Source: Mycogone perniciosa
Lineage: Eukaryota; Ascomycota; Sordariomycetes; Hypocreales; Hypocreaceae
Assembly: GCA_025331125.1 (NCBI GenBank)
Contig: JAOALB010000168.1
Span: forward strand, 1 to 64,000
Length of the DNA: 64,000 nt
Reading direction: 5' to 3'
Shown here: in pieces, positions 9,211 to 20,522 of the stretch
How positions within the stretch are numbered: the stretch's first letter is position 1
How the letters are laid out: every line of letters starts with the position of its first letter
Position numbers and translations under genes: made by a program
Notes under the pieces: generated by a model
Told to the model about the DNA's origin: nothing
The model's database searches: none
The model's input: only the letters and a program-made list of their open reading frames with translations

Positions 9211-10488
9211 CTATTCCTTCAACAGCGCCTCCAGTCCCTGCTGCACATCCTGCTTCAAATCCTCCAATCCCTCCACACCGATACTCACCCTCACCAACCT
9301 CGGATCAACAACCGGATCCGTCATTGCGCGCCACTCAATCAACGATTCCACGCCTCCCAAACTCGTCGCATGCTGGAATAAGCGCAACTTGCTCGGCAGC
9401 CTCTTCGCATACTCCTTTTCCTTCAGGAGAATCGAAAAGACGGGGCCATAGCCGTTGGGCATCTGCTTCCGCAGCCAACTGCCCTCCTCCGCCGCCTCGG
9501 GCTGTACACTCGCGTGCAAGACCTTATCCACCGTCTGGCTCACCACAGTGTTCGGGTCCTTGAGCTGGTTCACCAACCACACGACGATCTCTGTAGCCGT
9601 GGTGCTCTGACGGGTAACACGCAGCTCCAGCGTTCGCAGGGAGCGCATGCCCAGCCATCCTTCCAAGTTACCAATGTTAGAGCCCAGGACCAGGCGGTCC
9701 AGTATCAACTCCTTGGCCCAGTTCTCGTGCTTCGGGTTAACAGCTAGCACACCGCACAGCATGTCCGAGTGTCCGCCGAAATACTTGGTTCCGCTATGCA
9801 TAACAATGTCAGCGCCAAAGGCAAAGGGGTCCTGCAGCGGCGGCGGCGCAAAGGTAGCGTCCACGGTCAAGTACGCGCCGGCCTTGTGGGCCTTGTCAGC
9901 GTAGAACTGCAAATTGCGAGCCTCGCCGGTGGGATTCCACGGCGTTTCAACGTGGACGACGTCGCCCGGCCCGAGCTCCGAAGGGTCGCAGTCCAGGGGC
10001 AGCATCTTCAGTCCTGTTAGGCGGGATAGCAACTTGACGACATCGTGGCAGCCGTGGTAGCCGTCGCCGATGGCAACGCGCTTGGGGTTCAGGCGCACGA
10101 GCATGGCATGGAAGGCAGCCAGGCCAGAGCCGTAAGCGATAGCCCGCCCGCCGAGAATCGAGGTGAGGATAGCCTCGAGACGGTCTTGGTTCGGGCTTGT
10201 AAAGCGGGAGTAAACAAAGAAGTCAGGAGGAAGGTCCTTGGGCTACGAGGAGGAGCGTGTTAAACCAGAGGCGCGCACATCTTCCCACTCAGCGCAACTC
10301 ACCTCGAGTTCCGAGATGGTCACGAGCTTATCCGGGTCGCTTGAGTACCGGAAGGTCGTGCTGGTATGCAAGCCCGGCGCCACGGCCGGATGATCATCAA
10401 GCCCAGCATCCGCATGGACAGCCCGTGAGGCGAGCGACAGGGTCGCGATGCCAGGGATGGCCCCTTTGTCTGATCCTTCGTTCCCCAT
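9211..10488 (-). CDS. cystathionine gamma-synthase-family PLP enzyme
   Basis: Two exons, 10488-10303 and 10242-9211, encode 405 residues of the Cys/Met-metabolism PLP-dependent family (fold type I). Visible family blocks are SRAVHADAGL with APGLHTSTTFRY near the N-terminus, YGSGLAAFHAML, a VHVETPWNPTGE block, VDATFAPPPLQDP, and the PLP-lysine motif SGTKYFGGHSD (Lys about 215). The intron (GTGAGT...TCGTAG) is 60 bp. I chose the ATG of MGNEGSD; an ATG 54 bases upstream (10542) is also in frame. Members act as cystathionine gamma-synthase, cystathionine lyase, O-acetylhomoserine sulfhydrylase or related enzymes in sulfur amino-acid metabolism. The sequence alone does not separate these. Confidence 0.88.
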
Positions 10489-11379
10489 GTTTTCTGCGCC
10501 CGTTAGCCGCAGCCTGCCAAAGCTGGGTTGTACTCCGTACATGTCAGCACTTACCCCAGGTCTGGCAATCTAATCCAAAGACGTTGATGAGAACTATCAA
10601 GACTACCTACCCACCGTATTCTCAAAGTTCATCCAAAGCTCTTATTATCTATACACCAGATTGGTTACTACGTCGGACTGAGCAGTAGTTGATAACGCCG
10701 CATCGGAGTTGCGACCGGAATGGCGTGCTTCATATTACTCGTTTACCCTCTGTGCCGGCGCTTGCCGGCACCAAACTCCGGAATCGGGCTATTCCCCAAG
10801 TATCTCAACTAACACAATGCCACCATTCTTATCTTCCGCGGGAGATGCCTAGTTTCTCTGGATATGAATCAAAATAAGTTTGTCACTATTTGACTGCCCA
10901 TTCAAAAGCTGAGATCAGCTGACATCTGGGCCTCGAAGTTGAGCATCTGGAAGTCATTGAACCGGTCATCATCGTACGTAATATCAGCACGAAGGCTTGG
11001 GTAAATGGTGAAATACAACTAATCTTCGATCCTACATGGGGATCGTAAGCCTAAGTTATTATCATTAATAAGTCGTCTTGTTGCTTCCCATGTTGCCCTG
11101 CATCCTTGATCCCACCAGGCTCGCCGGCCTCCATACATGACCATCCTCTCAGGTACTAATTTACCAAAGCGAGGGAGTTCCCTGTTTCTATACAATTGCC
11201 TGCCAATGGATGCAGCAATAGCGAATGTGTGTATAATAATTGTATGATCTGAAACGCCGTGAAAGCCATGTTGAAAAATGTCCATGACCCGAGGAAAAAC
11301 TCCGATACTCCTTACAAGTTGAAAGTATGTACGTGGTAGTGTTGCAAGTCGGGGCTCTGTTGTTATTTTGTTCAAACAT
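10489..11379. other. intergenic region
   Basis: No supported gene. The 118-codon minus frame at 11019-11375 directly follows the next gene's stop and probably lies in its 3' region. One ACTCCGTA motif lies at about 10532. Confidence 0.4.
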
Positions 11380-12325
11380 TCATTCGCCTGGTGATGCCGC
11401 TTTGGTTTGCTCGATACTTCCCAGTTCAGAGTCTTGGCCGCTGTGACCCCTCTTGCGACCGGGCATCAGAAATCGAGAAACTGTTGGCTGGTTTGCAGAC
11501 GAGTCTTTGTCTTTGTCTTGCGTCTCGGTCAACTTGGAGAAGAATCCGCGCTTCCGAGGCTGTTGCTTCTGATCCTCGAGTCCCACGTCTTCGAAGCCTT
11601 CCTCGGCGGTAGGTGGCTGATGCTCCATCTTGCGACCAATTGCCGACCTAGGCAAGCGGGGGAAAAGAGCCGAGTCGAGGCTTTGGCGTGGAGGGACGTC
11701 GTGTGTACTAATGGGTGATCGTGCTGAGATGTCCTAGGAGCAGAAATATGGTTAGTCCGGCGTATCCGCGTGAGTCGCGGAAACGTAGGCCCAAGGGCCA
11801 GACGTCAAAAGATAGGAGCATGGCAACGTACAAATGATCGCCTGTAAGAGTCAAAGGACTCTCGAGAAATAGAGAAATGCTCAATGTCACCAACGTCGCT
11901 CCGTGTATCTGTTGACGTCCGTGATGATAGATACTTGCGCGGCCAACGGGCGTTGTCGTGTGGTGGTGATGGCTGCTCACATGGACGATCAGCCGCTGCA
12001 CTAATGCATCGCGAAACTCTGCAAACTCACTGGAAGATAGACGCCGCTGTCATTGACGACTGTTTCGCCAAGACAGTGTTAACCAATTGGTCTTGTGACA
12101 GATCATCCCCGCATTAGGGGCAGCCGGCCATCACGTACCACTCATCTTATACTCGCCGGTATCTTGACTTTTGGCGCTGCGGATGCTCAAGATGGATGAG
12201 GCCTTGGAACCCACGGTATCGACGCGCTCAAAGCCTGGGTGAGCGCCATCTTGACCCGGTCGCACATTTTCATCTGTCGTAACCACAACACCGGGTCGGC
12301 GGGCAAAGGGGTTTCGGATGGGCAT
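11380..12325 (-). CDS. conserved ascomycete protein of unknown function
   Basis: Four exons (12325-12139, 12059-12031, 11972-11832, 11733-11380) join in frame to 236 residues. All introns are GT-AG. Exon 2 is only 29 nt and encodes VNDSGVYLP. The N-terminus is MPIRNPFARRPG, followed by GFERVDTVGSKASSILSI. The middle has a Ser/Arg-rich segment (DIEHFSISRESFDSYRRSF), and the C-terminal part includes EEGFEDVGLEDQ, KRGFFSK and SRFLMPGRKRGH. The chain looks hydrophilic and largely disordered, with many Ser/Thr that could be phosphorylated. I recognise the pattern as widely conserved in filamentous ascomycetes, but I know no assigned function. There is no signal peptide or membrane segment. Confidence 0.85.
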
Positions 12326-15300
12326 TATGACGGCTTGCGGCTGCGGGACGGGCGGAAATAAAGACGATACGCGGAGCAGCGGCGAGTCGCGAGGGAGAGG
12401 AAATGGAGGACGGTATCAAAAGGCCGTACTCTGTAGATGGTGGCGACAATAAAGAAGCAATTGGGGATAGAGAGTATTTGAGAGAGCACGAGTACAAGAA
12501 AGTAGTTCAAGCAAAGAAAAGAAACCTGGGGAAACAAGAAGTGGTCCCAGGGGGGCTGTTAAAGAGTTGCGAGATGTCGGACGAAGCGTGCCGGATTGGG
12601 GGAATGGGTCTTTGGCTATTACTCTAAATGAGATGGTACGTATATACGAGTATTAGATCGACGCTGACCTTTAGACATGGATTTGTTCAGCAGATGGGAC
12701 GACTTCGGCTGTGGAGGGGAAAGATTGTCAGCTCATCGGATCAAGAAGGAGGAGCATCCCTTTGGCCAAAGTGGTTCAGCCCTCTCTATTTCGCCTGCTC
12801 TACGGAGTATTGATCGCTCTTGTGTCTGTCCAGGGCGCAGAGGCTGATGGACTCGCTCAGCTCCGTGGGCTTGGCGGGCTGGCGTAGCACTCATATATCA
12901 ACCCAACTTGACCCTACATCTTTACGAGTACGAAGTACACTCTTTACACTGCGTTCCTCTGCGTCTAGGCCCTATCCTCGGCACCAAAAGATTACCTGCG
13001 TCGGAAATTCATTCGGTGGATGAACGGAGTGTCCGAGAGGGGGGAAAGCGACGCATTGTCGGGAGTGGAATCCTCCGACCTATGACGATATTACAGTTTG
13101 AGAAACTGTAAGGAATACTGTGTCTATACAGTAATCAATAACCAACAAGACAGTGCTAATACATGTTATCCTGCATTACCCAACGGGGTTCGGGTTGGAC
13201 AACACCACACATCACCACACCACTATGCTCCCAACTCGGCAAAAGCGTTTTCCCTGTACGGAGTACGGAGTACTGGAATTATCCATTACCTCACCCTGCA
13301 TTTTCATCCATCCATACAGCACGGACCTTGCAGATGGCAATAATTTGTGAAGGTCCTACCACATATGTCAGGATGCCGTAGCACACGGCATGGTTATGCT
13401 GACCATTTCATTTTCTTGCCCTGATGGTGCCGCCTCTCTCGCCTCGCGGTACCGCTGCAAATCGGGCCCATCACGCACGGCGCCCAAGCCTTGTGATGTC
13501 GGGCAGATTCAGCTTATTAAATCTATTTAGACTGCGGCTGGAATGCAGATCGATAGTTGCCGCTTTGCTAAAAATACTTGAACAGTCCCCAAATACTATA
13601 ATAAGTGCTACGTAGTTGCCGTTGAAACGTCTTGATCCCCCATTCTCCAAACACACCATCTTTCCGAGTCCTTGTCCCAAAGAAACAGACGTCTTTTTAC
13701 CATTCTCTCTTTTCCAGGGCGCTCGCTGCACAGCCAATAGTAGGCGATGTGAGCAGATCGGAGGGCGGCTTGGCAGCTTGGCAGCTTGGCAGCCTAGCCC
13801 GAATGTTTATTCGCGCCAATTACGAGTAATACCGAAACGACAAGACAAGACAAAAAGCCATGGACAGATGATGATGATATCAGGCTTAAATACCATGTAC
13901 TACGACTACTCGTACTACAGAGTACGAGTACTTGTCCATGAGTGAGTCGTATTGTTGAATAACCAATCACACCCGCTTAAGCCACTCACGACTAATCAAA
14001 TCAGCCATCCGCTGCACGATTCAGGATTCAGCCGGACAAGCGTTCAACATTGTCTGACATGCTGTCGGCACGCTACGTCCGTCCACCTTCTAGAAAGGCC
14101 CCCTCCCCTCTCTCTTTGTTTGACTTTATCGCAAACGAAGCGTTTTCCCCTTCAACCCATCCCGTACGCAGAATGAGTACCAGGATGCGAAATTGGACCC
14201 CAGGCGACACGCGTTTGTGCCCACTCTTGGGCGGACTGAACTGCAGGTGTCCGTCCGCCGGTCTGTTCGATGCATTGTTGTGAACCTGCACGACTATCAG
14301 CCTATGTGCTCGTATCCGGCGGGTCCCAAAGCGTTTTCTTTCAAAGGCGTGTGAGTGAGCAGCGAGCAGCGAGCAGTGAGCAATTGGCATAACAGTGAAT
14401 TACGAATTTATGAAATCTCTTTTATCTGTGTGACGCCTCTCGGCGGTGGATTTCCCCTTCTCAACATGACACAGTGCACGCAGTCTCCCTTGCAGGGGTC
14501 AAGAAGCGAAGCCACAGTCTGCCTGCTGAAGATCAGGATCTAGATGCGATGTCCTCCAGGCGGCTCGGTCCGATTTTGGTGACAGAAACTCCCTTTTTTT
14601 CAATTTTTTTTTCATTGGGCCGTTTTCTCAGAGACGTTACATCTCTCTGCTAAAAAAGCCGGATCGACTAATACGAGCACGAGGTGGTATCCGGCACATG
14701 TATCGATGACCTGTGTGGGTTTTGGCTCGCAACGGTATCCAACCACACAACCACAATCGCATCACCTACCATCTCAAGCAAGGTGCATGCATGAGGCTAT
14801 CCGATCCATCCCTTCACCCCCTTCACCCCCCACAGCGTCGGCAACCATGCTGGAGCCCTTTTGTGATAAAAAAAGAACTGACGGCAAAATGGAGAGATAC
14901 CCGCCACCTTTATGCTGGCACGGAGTGCTAGACGGAGTACGGAGTACTACTAATACTAATACAAATACTAATACTACATGTAACCTCTGGCCAGGTGCCA
15001 CTCGCTCTTGGCTCACATCTTGGGCATCCCCAGTGTGTCGCTCCTGAGTCTTGATTCTCCCCTCTGCCTTTGAATAGGTAGGTAGTATTCACGGCCGCCA
15101 CGTGGATCGCTCTCGAGCCACCTTCAGGCTCTACCGTTCGTTCTTTCACTCGTTCACATACATACACATACGGCCCAGTCTCTCGCTCAATTTTTTCTTC
15201 TCTTTTGGAGGACCATTGCCACGCTGTCGTTTAGGCCTTTCGACCCTTGGAAAAGTATCAACGTTTTCTACCAGACCGCTTATAGGGCATCGAGATTGTT

Positions 15301-15329
15301 CCTACGAATCGAAAAAGTCAACCCTCAAC
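12326..15329. other. 3-kb gene-free region with short repeats
   Basis: No coding sequence is supported on either strand; the frames here are short and do not resemble proteins. The stretch holds paired TACGGAGT motifs at about 13256-13275 and 14932-14949, an isolated one near 12799, a small GGCAGCTT tandem near 13767-13795, and a poly-T run around 14590-14612. It includes the promoters of the genes on both sides, which are transcribed away from each other. Confidence 0.5.
14946..14977. repeat. ACTAAT-type microsatellite
   Basis: Degenerate tandem of ACTAAT/ACAAAT units directly after a double TACGGAGT motif. Simple-sequence repeat with no coding role. Confidence 0.7.
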
Positions 15330-16281
15330 ATGGCGGTCTTCTTCATTGGGTGGGAGCTATGGCAGGCAATGACCTTTGTAAGTCGACTATACACCCTCGT
15401 CTCCTTCTTCCGAGCTATTTTCAACTTTGACTTACCACCCCCGACAGGTCCTGGCCTGTTGTATCCTTCTCGTCTTCGTTTTCGGTTTCGTCAGGTTATG
15501 GTGGACCAATCGAAGAATCCAACGCCTCGAATTGGTAGACGAAGAGCGCCGCGTGCGACTTGCCGAGATGCGACACTGCGGTATCAACGCTCGCAGCATC
15601 ACCGACATTCCCTTTGGGGTGCGCGCAATCCAGAGCGGCGTCGAAGTTGAGGGGATCTGGATATCGAGGTCTAATACGCCCGAGTCCAGCCAGGTCGCTT
15701 TGTCCAACACACTCGTCGACTCGACAGAGTCGTCCAAAGCAAAAGGGAAATCCGTGGACCACAGCTTCGATGAACAACGATCATACCATGCGTCGATGGA
15801 AATCGCCAACCAACCCGCCTCCTCATCTCCCCAAGCGCGGATGACAGCTGGTGCTAGATTCTCAACATCGATGACACCCGATGATCTTGACTTGAATAAT
15901 GAACAACTTCCACAACATACCCGCTACCTCAACTCTTATGTGCCCACTGGGCTGCGCGAAGACCAACGCCGAAGTAATGCTCGCGACATGACCTCCCGCG
16001 GCTCCTCTGCCATGTCGGCAAACCGAGAAAGCATGGCTTCCTCAGTTGTCGATCTGGCGACTCACTCGAGGAACTCCTACGCCAGCACACAGCCGATGTT
16101 GTCTCGCCCAACTGGCCCGGCACAGGCGTATCTTGATATGAGAACGAACTCGAACGGCATCTACGATGTCCTTCCAGTTGCAACTTGGGACTACGACTAC
16201 AGCAGCTCGGATGCAGAGACCCCGTCTGGACGGAAAAAGAAGTCCAGGCATTCCAAGCTACAAAAGAAATCGCATCGATAG
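15330..16281 (+). CDS. single-pass membrane protein, conserved in fungi
   Basis: Two exons, 15330-15377 and 15448-16281, encode 293 residues. Exon 1 gives only MAVFFIGWELWQAMTF. Splicing GTAAGT...CGACAG continues with VLACCILLVFVFGFVRLWW, so the one membrane segment spans the exon joint (about residues 12-34). A conserved basic/acidic segment follows (DEERRVRLAEMRHCGI, then IPFGVRAIQSGVEVEGIWIS). The rest is Ser/Thr-rich and probably disordered, ending in a Lys-rich tail (GRKKKSRHSKLQKKSHR). With a short N-terminus outside, the long tail would be cytosolic. I recognise the N-terminal third as conserved in filamentous fungi but know no function. Confidence 0.8.
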
Positions 16282-16749
16282 TTTTATCCAAGATGGATGC
16301 CAGGTGTTAGCCATCTTAATGTTTGTTTCACGCCGTTTATGAGTTTATGAAATAGCCATCTTCAGAGATACGTATGAGAAAGCTTGTTAGTTGCATTGCC
16401 ATATTTAGAAATGATGAAAACGACTAGTACAGTACTATTACCTAGTGCTCCTCCAGTAATACACCCCTGTCTGTCTTTCGAAGTCATGTATCTATGATAT
16501 GGAGTACTACTCCGTAGATCCCCGCGTATTTTGTCAGATGGTCCGTAAATGGCGACAATCGACGAACCCCGTCTTCGGCGCTTGAATAACAGGCTACGCC
16601 CACTCCAGTTCGGGAATACGACGGAGCTCACATCAGACATTTGCATTTATAATCTTGAAGTTGCATTATCACCATATATAAACCTCTCAAAAGTCTATTT
16701 CATGTCTTCAACATGTTAAACAATAGTTGTCTACAAAAAAGGACCTAAA
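16282..16749. other. intergenic region
   Basis: No gene seen. A GGAGTACTACTCCGTAG inverted motif lies at 16501-16517. The last 100 bases are AT-rich, as expected for the leader of the methyltransferase gene. Confidence 0.4.
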
Positions 16750-17709
16750 ATGGCAAGTGTTGCATACCTACAGGCCTCATCAACCGGCTTCAAAGATGCC
16801 CAAGCCTACGACGCCCACCGGCCATCGTACCCACCAGAGGCTGTCCACAACCTTCTCAACCACTTGGGTTTGGCAAACAAGCCCAAAGCGAACATCATCG
16901 ATCTCGCAGCGGGAACGGGCAAGTTCACGGAGCTGCTGGCGGCGAGGGAGGAGCAGTATGAGGTGTTGGCAGTAGAGCCCACGGCGTCGATGAGGGGGAC
17001 GTTGGTGGCGAAGGGGTTGAAGACTGTGGAGGTGAGAGATGGGACGGCGGAGAACATTGGGGTTGAGGATGGGTGGGCGGACGGGGTTGTTGCGGCGCAG
17101 GCATTTCACTGGTAGGTTGAAGTGCATGAGTATGTCTTTTTGTTGTTGTATGTGGACTGACCGATGGTGATCAAGGTTTGCGAACGAGAAGGCACTGAAG
17201 GAGATTCGTCGTGTTCTCAAGCCAGGGGGTAAACTCGCTATGATCTGGAATGTTGAGGATTGTCAGTGATTGAATCATCATCTTTGGTCTCTCTGGAGAG
17301 CCTTGAGCTAACGACTTGTCAGAGCTGGACAGATAATCAACCCGCACGATGGACGGCGACCAGTAAATGGGAGCAGGCGTTGAAGGAACGCCTCCTCGAG
17401 CTAGAGGACTTTGGCCCACCACGATTCCGACATGATGCTTGGTCGCAAGTCTTTGGTCGCCAATCTGAGCCCTTGTTCTCGACACCTCTGGAGGAGGAGA
17501 AGCTCCCGTGGACTGTGTGGTTGAGCAAGGATGCCTTGTGGGATCGAGCAAACACCCTCAGCCATGTCTATACGTTGGTGGGTGAAGAGAGGGCGACCTT
17601 TAGAAGGCTCTTTGATGAGGCTGTAAGAGAAGATCGAGGGGAGTTTAATGACAAGGGAGAGGTGGCAGTTCATGGCGTGACGTATTCTGCTTGGACATCA
17701 CAGCTGTGA
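16750..17709 (+). CDS. SAM-dependent methyltransferase (class I)
   Basis: Three exons, 16750-17111, 17176-17261 and 17333-17709, give 274 residues. The N-terminal part carries YDAHRPSYPPEAV, then the SAM-binding motif I IIDLAAGTGKFT (about residues 49-60), the acidic VLAVEPTASM end of strand 2, and AAQAFHWF. Exon 2 adds EIRRVLKPGGKLAMIWNVED, a typical strand-5 region. The second acceptor is ambiguous. Using CAG ending at 17332 gives VEDYNQPARWTATSKWE, which fits the family; the earlier CAG at 17322 would create a stop. The fold resembles yeast Tmt1/Crg1-like small-molecule methyltransferases, but the substrate cannot be read. Probably cytosolic. Confidence 0.87.
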
Positions 17710-17849
17710 TGGTCGTGAGAGCTGAATATGTCAAGGGTGTTGCAACCAAGTCACCGGGTAGAGCTACACCTTTCATAGAAACACATAGAATGATGCATAG
17801 GGAGAGAGATAACTTTCAAAACGCGAGAAAGTCATGGTTCATTCATTTC

Positions 17850-18219
17850 TTATGAGTCCGCCGAGATATACATGACTGCTCAGAGTTAGCTTCAAGATCC
17901 ATCAGACGCCTCCAGCTCACTTACCATTGTTGCCGCGAACAAAGGCATCGCCATACTCCCTCCGCTTGACCCCGTTGACGTACTCCTCCGTCTTCTCCAG
18001 CGCAATGTTCATATATCCGTCCACAGACTGCAGTTCGCCTGTTCTGGCGTGAGCTAGTTGGACGACCACCTGGCATAACCCCGCTGAATGAGCTTTCTCC
18101 CACTCACCTTTGTAGACAACGCCGGAGTTGAGCTTCACGATGACGGAATTGCCGATGATATCGCTCAGGAAGCTTGAGGGGTCCTTGCCCTCGCCTTGTG
18201 TGATGTTGCCGTTCTCCAT
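17850..18219 (-). CDS. LSM6: LSm6, U6 snRNA-associated Sm-like protein
   Basis: Three exons (18219-18108, 18038-17925, 17875-17850) encode 83 residues, the usual size for LSm6. The Sm1 motif spans DIIGNSVIVKLNSGVVYKGE to SVDGYMNIALEKTEEY. The Sm2 motif is GDAFVRGNNVMYISAD. The last exon supplies only VMYISADS and is needed for a complete Sm2 motif. LSm6 is a member of the LSm1-7 ring (cytoplasmic mRNA decapping) and the LSm2-8 ring (nuclear, binding the U6 snRNA 3' end). The gene is divergent from the Rad60-type gene, with about 510 bp between start codons. Another spliceosome LSm gene, LSM8, lies 24 kb away. Confidence 0.95.
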
Positions 18220-18729
18220 GGCTTAGTGATGTGGTGGTGGCGGTGCGTTGCTTTGTCGTGGAGATCCTTTGCTGAGGTTTGTTTGTGAGGCTTGTGATGC
18301 TGATAAGATTTGACCCTTGTCAGCGAAGTGCATGTACCTGGCCAAGCTGGGTGTGGTGACTTTATTGTTGGCTCGCACTGTGACGCCGAGCGCTATTGGG
18401 CAGCTACAAGTACCCCCGCTGTATTGCTGAACGACAGGCTTTGTTAGCAGTGTACTCCGTATCTGCCCTAGCTTCACCATGACAACGCCTGTAAATCCAC
18501 TAAACGCGCTGAAGAGACACCCCGCGGCTTCAATAATGTGCTGCTCGGAGAATTCTTTCAACGCTTGAACAACGTCACTTTTTTTTCTTTCATTTTCCAA
18601 GTGTACCTACCTATTCGACTTGCGCGCCTGCGACCAGGGCGCCAGCGCTCTCTCGTGTGCCTTTTCTAAGAATACATTTTGCTTCGATACGATCTGGTCG
18701 TTGGACTAGATTGAGCCAAGGACGCCATA
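18220..18729. promoter_or_regulatory. shared divergent promoter region, LSM6 and RAD60-like
   Basis: This 510-bp interval separates two oppositely transcribed housekeeping genes and must hold both promoters. A 125-codon minus frame here (18223-18600) ends in Pro/His next to the LSM6 start and is more likely leader sequence. One ACTCCGTA motif lies at about 18454. No TATA box is obvious. Confidence 0.5.
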
Positions 18730-20283
18730 ATGGGTGACGGGACCTCTTCCGCATCGTTGACGAAGAAGAAACTCCCGTTCAAAGCGACAGCTCTGCGCAA
18801 GGCTGCAGCGCTGAAATCGACCCCCGCAAAGGATGCCGAGAAGAAGAACGACGATGATGGCCTAGACCTCTTCCGCCAGTCGAAGGAGATGGAGTCCATT
18901 ATAGCTACGGATCGAGAGAGGAAGGAGAGGAAGATGAGGAAAAAGCAGAAGGAGGTGGAGGATAGGGAACGGCGGTTATCTGGGGGAGACACGAGGCCGT
19001 TGGAAGTAGACCAGCGAGAGACACCCCCACCGCCACCTATGCAAATCAACGATGTGATTGAGGAGCACAGAGCAGTTGGGGAGGATATCAAGGATCATCC
19101 TCTATTCAGCGAATCTATGACGGCGGACGGTGATAGCTTCAGGTGTGGACAATCATATGTTTCTGGTGCAAGAGCTACAGCTGAAATGATAATAAGCAGG
19201 GACTTGGTCACGCCTCCTCCATCGAAACGTTCAAGGCTTGGCTCAGCGCAGGGCTCAAGATCATCCAAGCGACATCGTGGCACCGTGGATGTATCAGAGA
19301 ACCCATTCGATGACTCGCCTTCACAACGATCGCTTCGATCCCGCTCGCTCATTACCCCAACCAAAAAGCCGAGGAACGAAGCTGCCACGCCCAGCGGCGC
19401 ACCACTCATCACTCTCGACTCTGATTCTGATGACGACATCGACTCTATTGCTGTTGAAACACCCTCGAAGCGACGTGACGATGGTATTGAAATCGTCGGT
19501 ACACTCTCGGCCGATCCAGCCTCGTCGGAGCCAGCACCTGAACCGCCAGTGGAAGAGGAAGATGAGTTCGCAGAGTACGTTCGTAAAGCAGCCGAACAAC
19601 GCGCACGGAACGAGGCCATGGTACAGACCGACGCCAACGGGGCTCCAAAGAAAGAGGCAGTCGAGCTGGTGATTACCTCACAAATACCAGAAACGAGGGT
19701 CGCCATCATCAAGTACCAGTTCGACAGGCCACTTCGCTTGGTACGCGACAGTTGGATTGCACTTCAGCGTAGGAAAAACGTGCACCTGCCGATTACCAAC
19801 GACAATGACATAGTCCTCACCTGGCAAGGCGAGAAAGTGTATGCATCTTCTACACTGCTCAGCCTTGGTATTCGGCCCCAGGGCGATGGCAGAATTATTG
19901 CCGATGAGTACGGCAAGGGCGGTCTATCCGATGGGCGCACGAAAGTCAATATGGTGGCGTGGACGGTAGAAAAGTTCCAGGAAGAGGAGGAGCTCCGACA
20001 GAAGAGAGAGGCGGGCGAGCCGTCAGACGACGAGGTTGAGGATGAAGCGGAGCGAGTTCGACTACGGGTTAAGCTCAAGGCTCGAGACATGGAAGAGGTC
20101 AAGCTAACAGTCCTGCTTGAGACGACGGTCGAGACGCTTAGTACCGGGTTCCGCACACAGAGGGGAATTGGCCCGGATAAGGATGTGGGCATATGGTTTG
20201 ACGGCGCGAGACTCGAAGAGCATGAGACGATGGAATCTGCCGACATTAACGACATGGATTCGCTGGAAGTTCACATCAAATGA
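18730..20283 (+). CDS. Rad60/Esc2/NIP45-family SUMO-like-domain protein
   Basis: The 517-codon frame opens with MGDGTSSASLTKKKLPFK. It continues with a basic, charged region (DLFRQSKEMESI; a K/R/E-rich helix), PSKRSRL nuclear-localisation-like runs, and acidic patches with DSDSDDDID and VEEEDEFAEY. The C-terminal half holds two SUMO-like domains, one from about 330 to 400 (DRPLRLVRDSWIALQRR) and one from about 440 to 517, ending NDMDSLEVHIK. This layout matches Rad60 (fission yeast), Esc2 (budding yeast) and NIP45, nuclear factors that support SUMO-dependent replication and recombination repair. A segment at 19142-19198 (57 bp, GTGTGG...AAGCAG) could be an in-frame intron. Removing it changes nothing else. 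Confidence 0.85.
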   Translation: MGDGTSSASLTKKKLPFKATALRKAAALKSTPAKDAEKKNDDDGLDLFRQSKEMESIIATDRERKERKMRKKQKEVEDRERRLSGGDTRPLEVDQRETPPPPPMQINDVIEEHRAVGEDIKDHPLFSESMTADGDSFRCGQSYVSGARATAEMIISRDLVTPPPSKRSRLGSAQGSRSSKRHRGTVDVSENPFDDSPSQRSLRSRSLITPTKKPRNEAATPSGAPLITLDSDSDDDIDSIAVETPSKRRDDGIEIVGTLSADPASSEPAPEPPVEEEDEFAEYVRKAAEQRARNEAMVQTDANGAPKKEAVELVITSQIPETRVAIIKYQFDRPLRLVRDSWIALQRRKNVHLPITNDNDIVLTWQGEKVYASSTLLSLGIRPQGDGRIIADEYGKGGLSDGRTKVNMVAWTVEKFQEEEELRQKREAGEPSDDEVEDEAERVRLRVKLKARDMEEVKLTVLLETTVETLSTGFRTQRGIGPDKDVGIWFDGARLEEHETMESADINDMDSLEVHIK

Positions 20284-20522
20284 TTTTTTGTGATAGGGCA
20301 CCGAAGGGAAATGAGTGTCGAATGCAACGGAATTATGGATATCGGCGTTGGACAAAAGGCCAGGACAGATTTTGATACCCAGGGATATTTATTTGAATCG
20401 ATGGCCAATTTTGAGTCACAATCTTCTACTCTATACGATACGTATCAAATATCATTTAATGATCGGCTAGCCGTGCTCGCCTAGCCCTGCTGTGCAACAA
20501 TATTACCCCCGTCTTCTTCACT

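Noticed and set aside
11019..11375. 118-codon minus frame after the conserved four-exon gene
   Set aside because: It sits directly in the 3' region of that gene, has no recognisable domain and no independent promoter context.
18223..18600. 125-codon minus-strand frame upstream of LSM6
   Set aside because: It lies in the divergent promoter, shares the LSM6 leader and has no family-like segments; its Pro/His end looks like leader sequence.
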